A stretch of 64,000 bases of DNA from Narthecium ossifragum (taxonomy: Eukaryota > Streptophyta > Magnoliopsida > Dioscoreales > Nartheciaceae). The translations under genes and the position numbers were made by a program. This document shows positions 1 through 12,543 of this stretch, piece by piece. Each line of letters begins with the position of its first letter. The stretch's first letter is position 1. Under the pieces are notes generated by a model, which made no database searches, was not told where the DNA came from, and saw only the letters and a list, made by a program, of their open reading frames with translations. Location of the stretch: the NCBI GenBank assembly GCA_963920575.1, contig OY986967.1, positions 27,853,137 to 27,917,136 on the forward strand. Direction: 5' to 3'.

Positions 1-515
1 CGCAGCACAACTTCCACGCAATGGTCAATCGTGTAGATATTTCGATGTCTTTTCCACATTGTCACTAGTTATAATAAAGATCAGATCTAAGCAAGACAAA
101 CAAAAAGCGAAAGAATCGATGAAAAAATTACTCCCGAGCTAAAAGACTGTACTGCGTACGGGGTTGTATCACAAACCTATCAATCAGTAACAAGTGACAA
201 GCCATGGATATGATTGGACCACGAATTACAGAACTAGAAACCACCCAATCACCTTTCGTTTTCCTACATGTGAAACCTTGCTGCTGTAGTTTCCACAGTT
301 GTACGTTCCTATCAAAGGATTAGGTTTTGGGAAGTCTCCTGCATCTTCCTTCTTCTAACATGATCATGAGATCAAAAGCTTAAACTGATAGGACGCCTCC
401 AACACATAGGAGCAGACTGATAGGGTCAGGGTTTGAACTCTCGGTTTCTGTTTTGATGATAGCATGCTAACCTCACCAATATATACTTAGTGAATGCTTC
501 ATATGAATGACTAGT
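1..515. other. Left edge, upstream of the visible lipoxygenase exons
   Basis: No exon is recognisable here. The expected first lipoxygenase exon (transit peptide and start of the PLAT domain) is not visible, so it should lie left of the window or be lost. Around 375-475 there is a stretch resembling a common dispersed plant repeat (an AAAAGCTTAAACTGATAGG-like motif followed by a GGGTTTGAACTC motif). This is a weak impression only. Confidence 0.4.
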
Positions 516-2528
516 GTTATCTTATTTGTTGAAGTTACCGGAAGGGAGAAGGAAACAGTGAACGGATATGCACACAAGAAGAGCCAGAAGGGAGATGACT
601 TCCAGTATGAGTGTGACTTGAAGATTAGTGGTGACTTTGGGGAGATTGGAGGGGTGTTGGTGACCAATGAGCACCACAAGGAGATGTTCCTCCAAGACAT
701 TGTTATTACTCTTGATGATGGCAGCGGCACTTCTCTCACCATTCCTTGCTATTCTTGGGTGCATTCCAAGTTCGATAACCCTGAGAAGAGGATCTTTTTC
801 ACTAGCAAGGTGAGACATGCTTTCATTATTTCACAGGCCAGTTTTACCTTGCATATATACATCGTGACTTATTCTTACCAAATTATGAAATTTTTGACAC
901 ACACACACACCACAGAGAGAGAGATTAAAAACACTATGGTTATCTTTAAAAAGGAAAAAAAAGGCTAAAAGGGAAAAATATCACTATATTCCCGATAAAT
1001 ATGAAATATTTGAGATTTTTTTTGTGAAAAAACATCCTTATGTATGTCCTGTGGGGCGAAAAAGAAATGATTGTGACATATATATCGAGTTCTTTTGAAA
1101 AAAAATCGATCATGCTGAGTTATGAGAGTTTTCTTTCAGACTTTTCCTTTGCAAGAGATCATTGGCCAACAACTATAGAGATAGCTCAGCTCCCCTATGA
1201 AACATGTGGTCACGATGTACACGTACCATCTCCATCTTTTCAATTTTTTAATATTATCCTTACCAGGAAGGGTTGCGGTTATGATATATGCATATGTCCA
1301 ATTTTTTTTAACTATTTGAAGTTTCGATTGTTTTATATATATACCGCATGACACGGTAGCCACCTAACCCCACTATCCTTTAATCACTCATCTTTACTGC
1401 CCACTCAGCTGTCATGTGTCCCCTCTCTCCTCCTCTATCGATAACTCAGCTGTTACGTGTGAGAAAATAGATGAGTCAGATTGTGAGTCACAAAACCCGA
1501 CCCCGCCAAACCCATCCCCACACCACGAACACCATCTTCTCCTTCACCGCCACCAACCCCCTTCCCATGGCTGTCTCTGGCACATTACTTGGAGAATAAG
1601 AGAATAATGGCAGTTTGGGAATTAAAAAAATTGAGGGTGTATGCATTTAGGAGGCGTTTGGTTGCTTGCATCAGTTGATGCTGCATTAGTTGATACAGAA
1701 ACAAGTCTTTGGTTGCTTGTATCGACTTATATAGTATTAGCTCGTTTTCTGTTTGGTTGGTATGTATTGTATCAGTTGATAAATCTGTTTCATCCAATCC
1801 AATCCTTTATTTTATATTTGATTGGTACGTGATACATTAACTGATGCATCTTCATCTGATGTTGTATAAAATCACATTTTTATATCAACTGATGTAACAT
1901 CAGATGACGCATCTAATCGATCAAACATGGATTTGAATCATGACGCTATATCATTGACGTATATCATGCATCAGTTGACGCACGCACACGCATTTACGGA
2001 TTGGCAAAGTCATGATGAATCGACGCGAGGACAACTGACTAGTCATTAAAGTCAAGTCTTTGTCACGTTATTAATGTCGAATTTTGGACGCTTCACGTGT
2101 GTCAAAGGGTGCAGGCATTGTTGCACCCCCACATGGCTTTAACATGAATAAGGGATAGCGTTCGGTGTGAACTGTTACACCCACACATGGCGGGTCGTGA
2201 TCGTGTGGCCCACCCGAAACCCTGGCTCACATCCTAAGCCAACCAGCCCAACCTTGCCTAAGGGATAGCGTTGTGTGTGAGAACTGTTCACACCCCCACA
2301 TGGCGGGTCGCTCTCTTTATCATTTTTGTTATAAAGTAAGCAGTCATGCATCCTTGTGTTAATACTTGCATGAGGTTATAGCTATTCAAGAGATTGTTTG
2401 GAGAACTATTATAAGATTAACATATAAATCTATGTAATGAAGTGCAAATGCTATTTTTGGGCTAATTGCATGTTTAAAGTTTTTAAAACTATATGTCGTA
2501 TTGATATTTTTTTTATTAATTAATTAAA

Positions 2529-2576
<48 letters not shown>

Positions 2577-3309
2577 TTCAAGTGTGTGTAAGTATGTGTG
2601 TGTGTGTTGTTGTCCGTCCACTGCAGTCATACCTTCCATCAGAGACACCAAGCGGCCTGCTAAGGTTGAGGGAGAAAGAGTTACATACACTACAAGGCAC
2701 CGGCGAAGGCGAACGCAAGCCCTTTGAGAGGATCTACGACTACGACGTCTACAACGATCTCGGAAATCCAGACAAGGGCGACGACATGGCGAGGCCTGTC
2801 CTCGGAGGCAACAAAGAGTACCCATATCCGAGACGATGCCGAACCGGGCGTCGTCCATCTAAAAAAGGTAACTAAAAAAGATACTCATATATACTATACG
2901 TGTTAGAATATAAATATATAAAGCTCACAATAACTACGTATTATTTACATCTGTATGAATGCAGATCACTCAACAGAATCCAGGAGTAACTCTGTTTACG
3001 TGCCAAGAGACGAGGGATTCGCGGCGGTGAAGTCGTTGACGTTCTCGTTGAAGACGTTTAGGTCGGTGATTCATGGGCTGCTGCCGGCGATGGGGACGGT
3101 GATCTCCGACAGACATCTCCGGTTCTCTGACTTCACACACATTGACACCTTGTTCAACGATGGCTTAGAGTTACCAAAAAACAAAAACCTCAACGCGTTT
3201 GAAACTATCATTCCCCGGCTGGTGAAGAGCATCACCGACGGCACTGACAACGTCCTCCGTTTCGAAACTCCGGCCGTCATGAAAGGTACATATATGACAC
3301 CTTCTCTGA

Positions 3310-3388
<79 letters not shown>

Positions 3389-5344
3389 TGTGTTTTATAA
3401 TTTGTATGAATTAATTAACCATAGCCATAATTGTTGTGATGAACAACAGGGGATAAGTTCTCATGGCTGAAAGATGAACAGTTTTCAAGACAGGCTCTGG
3501 CAGGCATCAATCCTTATGCCATTCAGCTCGTGAAGGTAAACTATCTTAGCTAATTAGAAATTGAGGCATGTCAACAGTTTATTATTAGACTATATTAATT
3601 AATATAGACTCGTCCTTAATTTTGCAGGAATTTCCTCTGGTTAGCAAACTCGATCCGGATGTGTATGGCCCCCCGGAGTCTCTAATCACAGCGGAGTTCG
3701 TCGAGGGAGAAATAAAAGGAGTTATGACTGTAAAACAGGTAGTATTATTGGAATTAACTTACCCTAAAATTGATGAAAACTTAAGTATATATACTTAGCA
3801 TTAAATGTTTTTGTTGGTAAATTTAGGCAATTGAGGAGAAGAGATTGTTCATGTTGGATTACCATGACCTCTTATTACCTTACGTCAATAAGGTGAGAGG
3901 GATACAAGGCACCACCTTGTATGCCTCCCGGACGCTCTTCTTTCTCACTAACGACGGCACGCTGAAGCCGATCGTCATCGAACTCACCCGGCCAAAATCC
4001 CCCACCAAGCCTCAGTGGAAGCATGTCTTCCATCCAAGTTCAGACGCCACTGGTAGTTGGCTCTGGAAGCTCGCCAAGGTTCATGTCTGTGCTCATGACT
4101 TTGGCTTTCATGAACTCGTCACTCACTGGTAATTTGTACAACCCCCTTCTCTTATCGGCTTAAGCTTTTGGGATAATTGAAGTGATTTACTAACACGATT
4201 GATCGGTAAATTAAACTTGGCAGGCTGAGAACTCACTGCTGCATGGAGCCTTATGTCATCGCCGCCCACCGGCGGCTCAGCGCGATGCACCCGGTCTTCA
4301 GGCTGCTGCACCTGCACTTCCGGTATACGATGGAGATCAACGCGCTGGCGCGAGAGGCCCTTGTAAGCGCCGGCGGGATCATTGAGACGTCCTTCTCACC
4401 GGGAAAATACAGCATGGAGGTCAGCTCGGCCGCCTATGACCAGCTCTGGCGGTTCGACATGGAAGCCTTACCTGCAGACTTGATCAGAAGGTAATTAACC
4501 CTAGCTAGCTAGCTAACCTCTCATCTTCTTCACCATATCATTCAATTTAAGTATCATGCATGAACCCTAAACTATATGCTACAGGGGAATGGCAGAGGAG
4601 GATCCAAGTGCAGAGCATGGCCTAAGATTAGCAATCCAGGACTACCCATTTGCCAATGATGGCCTTCTGGTCTGGTTTGCCATCAAAGATTGGGTCAAGG
4701 ACTATGTCTCACACTACTATCCTGACTCAACCCTTGTAGCTGATGACCATGAGCTCCAAAATTGGTGGACAGAGGTCAGAACAAAAGGCCATGCAGATAA
4801 GAAGGATGAGCCATGGTGGCCAAAATTAGAGACACGAGAAGATTTGATCAGCATCCTGACTAGCATCATCTGGACCGCCTCCGGCCACCATGCCGCTGTC
4901 AACTTTGGACAGTACCACTTCGCCGGCTACTTCCCGAACCGCCCAGCCATCGCCCGCGCCAACATGCCGGTAGAGGACCCAACTGAGGAGAGTTTCGAGA
5001 GGTTCTTGCGCGACCCCGAGGAGAGATTGCTTGATTGCCTGCCTTCACAGATGCAGGCGGTGGTGGTGATGGCGGTGATCGACGTGCTGTCTAACCACTC
5101 CCCGGACGAGGAATACATCGGCAAGGAGCCGGAGGTGGCGTGGAAGGATGATCCGGCGATCAAGGCGGCATTCGAGAGGTTTGGCAAGAGGTTGAAGGAT
5201 ATCGAGGATGTCATCGACCAGCGGAATCATGATTTGAACCTGAAGAACCGGTGCGGCGCCGGTGTCGTGCCTTATGAGCTCCTGAAACCATTTTCTGAGC
5301 CTGGAGTCACTGGAAGAGGAGTTCCAAATAGCATCTCCATTTGA
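516..5344 (+). CDS. Lipoxygenase, type-2 13-LOX (plastid class), 5' partial
   Basis: Lipoxygenases add O2 to linoleic or linolenic acid; the plastid 13-LOX class feeds jasmonate and green-leaf-volatile synthesis. Exons seen: ~516-810, 2627-2867, 2965-3285, 3450-3535, 3628-3738, 3827-4128, 4224-4490 and 4585-5344, all phase-compatible. The first encodes most of a PLAT domain ([17 protein letters not shown]); the rest encode the catalytic domain. Iron ligands are intact: both His in FHELVTHW, His and Asn in [10 protein letters not shown], and the C-terminal Ile of PNSISI. The regiospecificity site reads [13 protein letters not shown], with Ser-Phe where 9-LOXs usually have Thr-Val, and Ala precedes GG as in S-specific enzymes. 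Both point to 13-LOX. The N-terminal exon with a transit peptide is missing from view, so plastid location is inferred from the class. The 1.8-kb intron after the PLAT exon carries repeats. Confidence 0.9.
1651..1930. mobile_element. MITE-like inverted-repeat element in a lipoxygenase intron
   Basis: The left end reads GGCGTTTGGTTGCTTGCATC. The right end, reverse-complemented, begins CATGTTTGATCGATTAGATG. The interior holds several GATGCATCAGTTGATG-like repeats in both orientations, able to form nested hairpins. No coding sequence is present. Exact ends and target-site duplication are uncertain. A relative with similar ends may lie at 22397-22930. Confidence 0.45.
2149..2310. repeat. Direct duplication, ~50-bp units
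   Basis: Two copies of a ~50-bp segment that begins AAGGGATAGCGTT and ends CACATGGCGGGTCG lie about 110 bp apart inside the first visible lipoxygenase intron. Each unit contains a GTGTGA...ACTGTT...CACACCC inverted motif. Confidence 0.6.
2529..2574. repeat. (TA)n microsatellite
   Basis: An uninterrupted AT dinucleotide run of about 46 bp lies in the lipoxygenase intron, about 50 bp before the acceptor of the exon at 2627. Confidence 0.9.
3311..3385. repeat. Compound (TA)n(TG)n microsatellite
   Basis: A run of TA followed directly by a run of TG lies in the lipoxygenase intron 3286-3449. Confidence 0.9.
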
Positions 5345-5746
5345 TTCTAGTAATAACATAGCGTACGTACGTAGCAAAACTCTCTTTTAATTCTTCTCTG
5401 AATCGATACAAAGAAATAAGTGAGGCTAGCTTAAGCATGCTAGCAAGCTGCAGCCTCAAAGTGTTGATGACCAATTCATTTCAATCTTCAGTTAAACTGG
5501 TTCATCTGCCCCAAATCTCTAAACCGTACGTCGCTATGACCAAAAACTTGTAGGATGTTAAGCAAATATCAACTCCATTTGGCCTCGGATGGGGGTCCAA
5601 ATCAAATGGATGACAGCATGACTACGTAAAAAATACATATATACCTTGTAAAACGTACATATATACCTTGTAAAACGTACATGGATGACTACGTACCGAA
5701 CTTTCTACCGAGATTTAGAAAAAGTTGATATTTAGTTATTTACATA

Positions 5747-6467
5747 TATACTGTTAGGAAATCCGGCGGGGATTCAACCAAGATGGGAGAGCACCAAAAT
5801 AGAACAAGAATGAGAGACACCGGAATTTAACGTGGAAAACCTTCCGGCAAATCACCGCAAAGGAAAAACCACGGGAAGAGAGAAAACTTTAATATATGAG
5901 GAGATTTACAAGACTTGATCTCTCAACTCACATATAAATCTCTCTCAACCCTCCCAAATACATTCACTCTAGAATGCCCTACTTTCTATCAAGCCCTAAG
6001 ACCTCTCTCTAGGCCTCCAAGATGAGAACCCACGTTCTGCACATTAGGGTTACACACTAACCCTTTTTATATCCACTAATTAACCCACACTCGGATTAAT
6101 CTGGACCCTTAAATCTTTTCCAGATTCCGCAAAGGATCGATCTTCTTGAATGAAAGGATCGATCCTTTCATTCCGTAGAAAAGACCGCCCCGAAGATGAT
6201 CGATCCCTTTGAGGGTAAAGATCGATCATCCAAAACACGCTCCATGTCATGGAAAAAATCGCCTGGGAGGATCGATCCTTATAGGGCATAAGATCGATCC
6301 TTTCTAGCCCAGCTCTTTGTCGTGGGAAGAGGATCGATCCTTTCCAAGCAAAGGATCGATCCTTTGTCTTCCTGCAACTTTGTTTTCCAGCATCGCGCGT
6401 CCTCGTCGCTTCTCGTCGATGTCTCTTGTCAACGTCTCTCATGGGGAGGGATTTTCCCAACATATAC
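5747..6467. mobile_element. Solo LTR, 711 bp, with TATAC target-site duplication
   Basis: The element spans 5752-6462, starts TGTTAGGAAATCC and ends GGATTTTCCCAACA, so the termini are inverted TG...CA. It is flanked by the exact 5-bp duplication TATAC (5747-5751 and 6463-6467). There is no internal retrotransposon sequence or second LTR nearby, so this is a solo LTR left by LTR-LTR recombination, or a very short non-coding element. It lies between the functional lipoxygenase and its decayed copy. Its 3' half (about 6115-6375) carries an array of GGATCGATCC-type palindromes. Confidence 0.88.
6115..6375. repeat. Array of GATCGATC palindromes inside the solo LTR
   Basis: About ten copies of a GATCGATC core, many extended to AAAGGATCGATCCTTT, recur at irregular 20-60 bp spacing. 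They are often paired so that two palindromes flank a short GC-rich spacer. The array is confined to the LTR. Confidence 0.8.
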
Positions 6468-6599
6468 CTTATAAGAAATATTAATGACAGCATTCTCTTA
6501 TTTGTTAAAGACTCTCGAAGTTATAAGAAGAGAGGGGAGGGTTTTGCCCGCAAGATTAGTGACAAGAGTGGGACAATGCTGAAAAGATGGTGACTTGGA

Positions 6600-7985
6600 G
6601 GTGCAATATGCATGAGGCTGACTTCAAGATTGGTTGTGACTTTGGTGAGATAGGAGGGAGGGGTGTTGGTGACCAATGAGCAACGCAAGGAGATTTTCCT
6701 CCAAGATATTGATCTTACTTATCTTGATGGCAGTGGCACTTCTCACACCATACCCTGCTATTCTTGGGTGGCTTCCACTTCTAATAAGCCTGATGAGAAG
6801 AGGATCTTCTTCACTACTCACTAGCAAGGTAAGATTAATTAATTAATTACTTCCGTTAATTAATCCTCACGGACGAGGGCACACTGAAGCCGGTCGCAAT
6901 CGAACTCACCCGGCCGAAATCCCCCGGATCGAAAACCCCAGTGGAAGAAGGTCTTCCATCCAGCAGCTTCAAATGCAACTGATGGGACTTGGCTTTGGAA
7001 GTTTGCCAAGATTCATGTCTGTGCTCATGACTTAATTTTGACATCACCAACTCATTAGTCACTGGTAATGAACTCATCTTCTCCGATCGGCTTAGGCTTT
7101 TGGGACAGTTCGTGCCTAGTTTGCCCGTACGTATCAACACTACTACTTAACATTGCTATCTTGATAAATTTGCAGGCTAAGGACTCACTGCTGCATGGAG
7201 CCGCCTTATGTTATCGCCGCTCACCGGCAGCTCAGCTAGATTCCACCCGGTCTTCAGGCTGCTGCACCCGCATTTCCGGTTTACAATGGAGATCAACGGT
7301 ATGGCTCGAGAGTCACTTATAAAACGCCGGTGGCGTCATCGAGACGAGCATCTCGCCGGGAAGATACAGCATCGAGCTCAACTCGGCTGCCTACGACCAG
7401 CTCTGGCGGTTCGACATGGAAGCCTTACCTGCAGGCTTGATCAGAAGGTAACATCATCTGTGTATGATTTACATGTAATGTAAAAAAAAATTCATCATGT
7501 CAATTACATTAGAAATTAGTAGTTCAGAAGATATTATAGTTAGAACAATTTAAACTTTGTTACAGGGGAATGGCTGTGGAGGATCCAAGTGCAGAGCATG
7601 GCCTAAGACTAACCATCAAGGACTACCCCTTTGCCAATGATGGCCTTCTGATCTGGTTGTCAAAGATTGGGTCAAGGACTATGTCTCACACTACTATCCT
7701 GACTCAGCCCATGTAGCTGATGACTATGAGCTCCAAAACTTCTGGACAGAAGTCAGAAGAACAAAAGGCCATACAGACAAAGAAGGATGAGCCATGGTGG
7801 CCAAAATTAGAAACGCAAGAAGATTTTATCAGCATCCTGACTAGCATCATCTGGACCGCCTCCGGCCACCGTGCAACTTTGGTCAGTACCACTATGCCAG
7901 CTACTTCCCTAACCGGCCGGCCATCGCCCGCACCAACATGCCAATCGAGGAATACATTGGTCAGGAGGCAATAGCACCTCCACTT
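6600..7985 (+). pseudogene. Decayed tandem copy of the lipoxygenase gene
   Basis: Four blocks match the upstream lipoxygenase in order: PLAT exon (~6600-6829), part of the exon before the iron-ligand helix (~6866-7063), the next exon (7176-7448) and the start of the last exon (7566-~7985). The exons corresponding to 2627-3738 are absent. Damage includes an in-frame stop at the end of the PLAT exon (CAC TAG before the donor), several frameshifts, loss of the HxxxxH helix (replaced by a stop-containing stretch near 7032-7060), and loss of part of the HAAVNFGQY motif near 7870. The reading frame breaks off after about 7985, so the C-terminus with the last iron ligand is missing. Splice-site sequences between blocks are still visible, so it arose by DNA duplication, not retroposition. 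Confidence 0.88.
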
Positions 7986-8528
7986 GAGATCAACCATTTG
8001 ATTGTAGTAGCAGTATCCTGTAGCAAAACTCCGTATAGTTCAATAAATTTTGATATCTGTCTAATTGCTATAAGCTTGAGATCATACAACCTGAGTTCTT
8101 GAAGCCAAAAGGACAAAACAAAGATTATAGTAAATGAAAAGGATTTCAATTTACCACCAAATGTTATGAATCAGTGATTTCTAAAATAAATAATTATATT
8201 TACACATGAGCCGTTCTGTATACAGACATACATACACTACAAAGAATCAAAAAAAGAAAAAAAAAATCGATGTATCTGTCTCTGAGTAATGAACCTATTT
8301 GAAGGAGTGTCAACAAGAATAGACATGGAACAAGGACGCAGCACTTCACAGTAGTAATGTGAATTCAGCTAACAATCTTTGATTGTCTCTTCTTGTGTGA
8401 TTTGTGTAGGCATTCCATCCAAAAATTTGGCTTCCAAGCAGCCAGAGGTCCTTAATTCTGAATCAAATCCTCGAATAGCACTTCGCCAGTGCAATGGATC
8501 GAAGCAGGAACAAACCAGTTAATTCAGA
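7986..8528. other. Intergenic and probable 3' UTR of the O-fucosyltransferase-like gene
   Basis: No coding potential is visible. The part nearest 8528 should be the 3' UTR of the minus-strand gene that stops at 8529. It is AT-rich, with a poly(A)-rich patch near 8245-8265. Confidence 0.5.
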
Positions 8529-11500
8529 TTATACTGCTGATATCGAAGTCGTGCCATTGCACATGCACTCAGGTACTGGATAGGCTGTCACATCTTTTCC
8601 AATCTTGTCTCTTCTGAACTCAGGCTGGCCCAAAGATCCCTGGTGTAGCTCCTTTACGATCCCATTAAATTCAGATTCTGGTATAGAGGTGTTTAGGAAG
8701 TAAGGTAGCATTTGCCGCTTATTTGGTGTTATGAACTTCCGATGTCCAGCATAAGCCCTGTGGCCCTGTATGCCAAAAAGTTTCAATGGTGGTCAGAGTA
8801 AGCTTTGGAAAAAAAAATTAAGCATGGGCAAAAGCCCTATTTTGAATGCCGAAAGTACCTGAATCACATGGCCCATATTCCCACCATGAGAAGGCATGAA
8901 GATGTTGCTCTGCTCACAGACTATGTAATCAATGGCAGCAAGAATGGAAGACCGATTCGCAAATGGTTGCAGCTCACCAGGCAAGGATAAACTTTCCTTG
9001 TTGTATAAATGAGGAAATTCTCTGGTCAATGGCAGCATGGCTTCGGCTCCACCAAAGGGTTCTCCACCTGCCCAGTATATCCTTGCATCCCTCGGAGCTT
9101 CAAGAGCTTTAAGCAGCCTAAATTAATAACAAAAACATCACAAGGTAAGACTTAAAATGTGTGAAATTCAGCAATACAACCATTAATGTCAACGAATTGT
9201 GCATGTTAAGCTGTACCTAGTAACCTCTAAAACATTCAGTGGGCAGAGGCCGGCAAGCTTTCTTTCTTCGTATGTCATGTTGGATCTCGCGGTGAGGAGC
9301 TCTGGTCTCAATTTCCTTTCTTCATGAATGATCTCGTCATACTCGTAGCTAAGCCCAGGAAGACATCCTGTCCTAACCCAGACATCCTTCTCCATCCGTA
9401 AATGCAGAGCAAGGTATGGCCCCTTGCTCCGCATTCTCATTGCAAGTTTCTGCCCAAGCTCTTGGATTGGAGCAGTGAATCGTAGCGCATGGAAGGCAAC
9501 CTATGCCAATGAAAGAAGGATTTCAGTGAGAGGTGCAAACCAAAAGCCTATGTGCAAAAGCAGCTTAGCAAAATTAAGGGCAGTAACACTTTAAAGGTAC
9601 CTTGCATCGAAGCTTTTGGAGATCAGATGGGAGATCCTTGGAGAGCCTGGAATCAAATCCCCGAAGAAGCAGCACGCCCTCTTTGTTAAGCTGCATAGAG
9701 GAAAAGAAGGTCAGCAGCCTGACAAAAATATCTTCATTAAAATGTACAATGGAGCTGAAATGCCAATTATACAAATTTAGAAATGAGAAACAACATAAGT
9801 TTCTTCCAGATTAAAGGTTTCAATTAACACGCGTCAAACATATCGATTTAATTTACACCGGGAACTCACCATCACCACATAGGTGATGGCACTGACAACT
9901 CTAGCATCAGCATATGTGAGTTATATGAATTTCTTACTTTATCCAATGATCTAAGTTTGCAATTCAGCACACTCTATCAATATGTGATAATGACTATGAT
10001 ATTTTCAGTACACTATGTAACCAGAGCATACACAGTCTATGCATTTGCTTTTCTTTACTCCTAATTCTTGCTGATTTCTAGCATTACTCTTATACAATTT
10101 AAGATTCTTATTTTTAACCAATTTCTTTCTTATATATATGCTATTTTATCATTTTCTCAATGCTTGTTCAAAATTTAAAGACTTTGTGGATGATCATATT
10201 CATGTATGTACATAATCCATGGTATCTATGCAATGTCTATCTGGAAACTTTTGCAACCAAATGTAACCCATATCTCGTAAAAAAAAGTTCAAAACAGAAT
10301 ATCTTCCAAACTCCCCTCAGTCGGTACCTGTCAAGTCAAGAATAATTTTCAAATGAGCAATCAGAAGTCCCATATTAGTGTAACCTATATTTTAAAAGAA
10401 GAATCTATTGGCTATATTGTTTGGGTGCTGTGAAGCCAACTTATACATCTTACTCTTTCTAAAGCCAGTTCATTTGTGATCCACTCAAAAGAAAAGTTTT
10501 GTTGCTGTTTACCTAACCCACTCCTCCCTTCTGTTTCAAATTTTATGCAAAAACAAAAACAAAAAAAAACCTTGACGTGTACTGGACACCTGATATCATG
10601 AGATGAAGTGAGAAAAAAAATTTGGACATGCAGATCACAGACACAAATAAACATATTCTTTTACTATCACAAGAATATCAAATTTGGACATGCAGATAAA
10701 AAAATTTCGACATGCAGATCACAGACACAAATAAGCATATTCTTTTACTATCATAAGAATATCAAATTTGGTAGACAAAGAGAATTGCCAGGATAATCCA
10801 ATCAAGGCAGCATGGAAAGTGTGGAAAGACACCACCACCACCAACCACTTCAACCTTTTGAAACAATTGGCATAAACAGCTAATATGCAGCAGAAAGCAG
10901 CAACAAATCGTTGTCAAGGACAACCAATCCAGCAATCGTTGCTACTCCTCTTATATTGAACAAATTAAAGACTATAATACCTAAAGAAATTCATATAACA
11001 TTGAGTCACTGAAGATTTGCAGGATTTCTTACCCGCCGAAGGTACCGCCCTCGAATCCACTGGGGCGATACATTAAGCGGCATCCGCTTCTCCATCGGCC
11101 GCCTCGTCAGATGTGTTGATGGCAGCGAAGATACCACCCGGACATCATCCGCAAGAACTCTCTTGAAGTGCTCCAAGTCAAATATATCCGAGAATTCGCT
11201 GCCCAGACAAAACAAACAATGTCAGATTCCTTTTAAATGGCAAAACTCACTGCTTTAGCTCTTTTTCACATGTTTCAGAGAAGACCAAAGCTCATGGCCT
11301 ATCAATCAGATTTGCTCGTATATATACATCAAAATTCATCTGACAATCCGCATACTTCGGTAATAAAGGTTAAAATCCCACAAGATAAGAAAATCGACGT
11401 CCTAAAATTTAGCAAAAGTTCTCCAGTTTTACGAGATGTTCATGTAAATGCATCCTTTTAGCTGTAAAAAGGTAAAAATAGGAATACATTCAATCAATGT

Positions 11501-12543
11501 ACCTAACTATTTTTGTCGATCGCGAAATGCTCCACGGGGCCATTCGATCTCAATCAAACGATATAAAAGCTGCCACCTCTATATAGTATGACCATATAAA
11601 ACCCAATTACGTCATTCAAATCCAGGAATAAATAAAAAGATGAAAACCATTGTTCACGAAGATAATCAATGTTCCATGAAACCATGTAATATAAATCCAA
11701 CGATTGAAAACGGCAATCCATATATAGCAAATCAATCCAGAAGTAAATTTTAAGCTTAAAAAAATCGCAACTTTACCCAAAAAAACACGGGTAACCCCTC
11801 AAAAATCGGAACATTCTGAATCCGGCGAAAGCGAAATCGAAACACAAGCAACGGGCAGGTTGGTTTAGTTGAAATTTATCAAAACCGCCAACATCACCAC
11901 TGGAGGCGGTGGTGGCGGCGTTGGTGGATTACCTGTCATCGCCCCAGATTACGTTGACTTGAAGAATGGGTACCACAAGAGCTGCTCCAAGGATTCTAGC
12001 GATGACGACGGCGTCCACTATCTCGTTCCGCTGCTGGTTTAGCCCTCCAGATACCACCACCATCAAGTACTTCCTCCTCCCCTTCGGCGGCACCTCGCTT
12101 TCGATCTTATACTCCTTGCTAAAATTTAAGCATGGCTTATAGCCCATCCCATCCGGCTGCATCCAAAACCCCTCCTTTTGCTCTTCTCCATCAACGAAAC
12201 CAACTGGAATATCCCCCACCGCCGCCGCGGATAGCGATTCGACGGCCGAGACGGCGGCGACAGCAGCATCGCGGCCGCCGTTGACGGTGGCGCAGGGGAT
12301 GGGGGAGAAGGAAAGCAAAGGATCAAGGTCATACCCAATCCTAAGCGTACCAACCAGCACGCAGACCAGTATCAATAAGATTAAGGACTTGGGGTTGGTG
12401 ACCGAGCTCAATAGGCCGCGAGACCTGGAGGACTTCTTGGGGGAGACGAGGAGGCCCTGGATGGGAGACGAGGAGAGCGAGTGGATGATCTGGGACGGCA
12501 CGGAGATGTACGACAGCTGCTTGCCCTTCGTTCTCGCCGCCAT
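8529..12543 (-). CDS. O-fucosyltransferase-family protein (GT65/GT106-like), 548 aa
   Basis: Six exons on the minus strand: 11933-12543, 11033-11198, 9601-9690, 9217-9500, 8859-9117 and 8529-8765. They join to 549 codons including the stop. The start is the ATG at 12543 (MAARTKGKQ). A hydrophobic anchor (SLILLILVCVLVGTL, about residues 53-67) follows a basic cytosolic tail, giving a type II Golgi-membrane topology. The luminal part carries family landmarks: VVSGGLNQQRNEIVDAVVIA near the donor-binding site, ALHLRMEKD, ARIYWAGGEPFGG, SHGGNMGH and GHRAYAGHRKFITPNKR. The plant family includes protein O-fucosyltransferase homologues and pectin rhamnosyltransferases (GT106), so the acceptor cannot be assigned from sequence. 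No damage was seen. The 1.34-kb intron 9691-11032 carries repeats. Confidence 0.9.
10400..10770. repeat. Dispersed repeat with an internal ~75-bp tandem duplication
   Basis: The segment near 10425-10530 (GGGTGCTGTGAAGCC ... AAAGAAAAGTTTTGTTG) has relatives near 32560-32680 and 48180-48300, so it is a dispersed element. Next to it, 10621-~10690 and 10708-~10770 are a tandem duplication sharing ACATGCAGATCACAGACAC and TTCTTTTACTATCA. It lies in an intron of the O-fucosyltransferase-like gene. Confidence 0.65.

Noticed and set aside
2149..2310. CRISPR-like direct repeats
   Set aside because: Only two units, plant nuclear context, no array structure.
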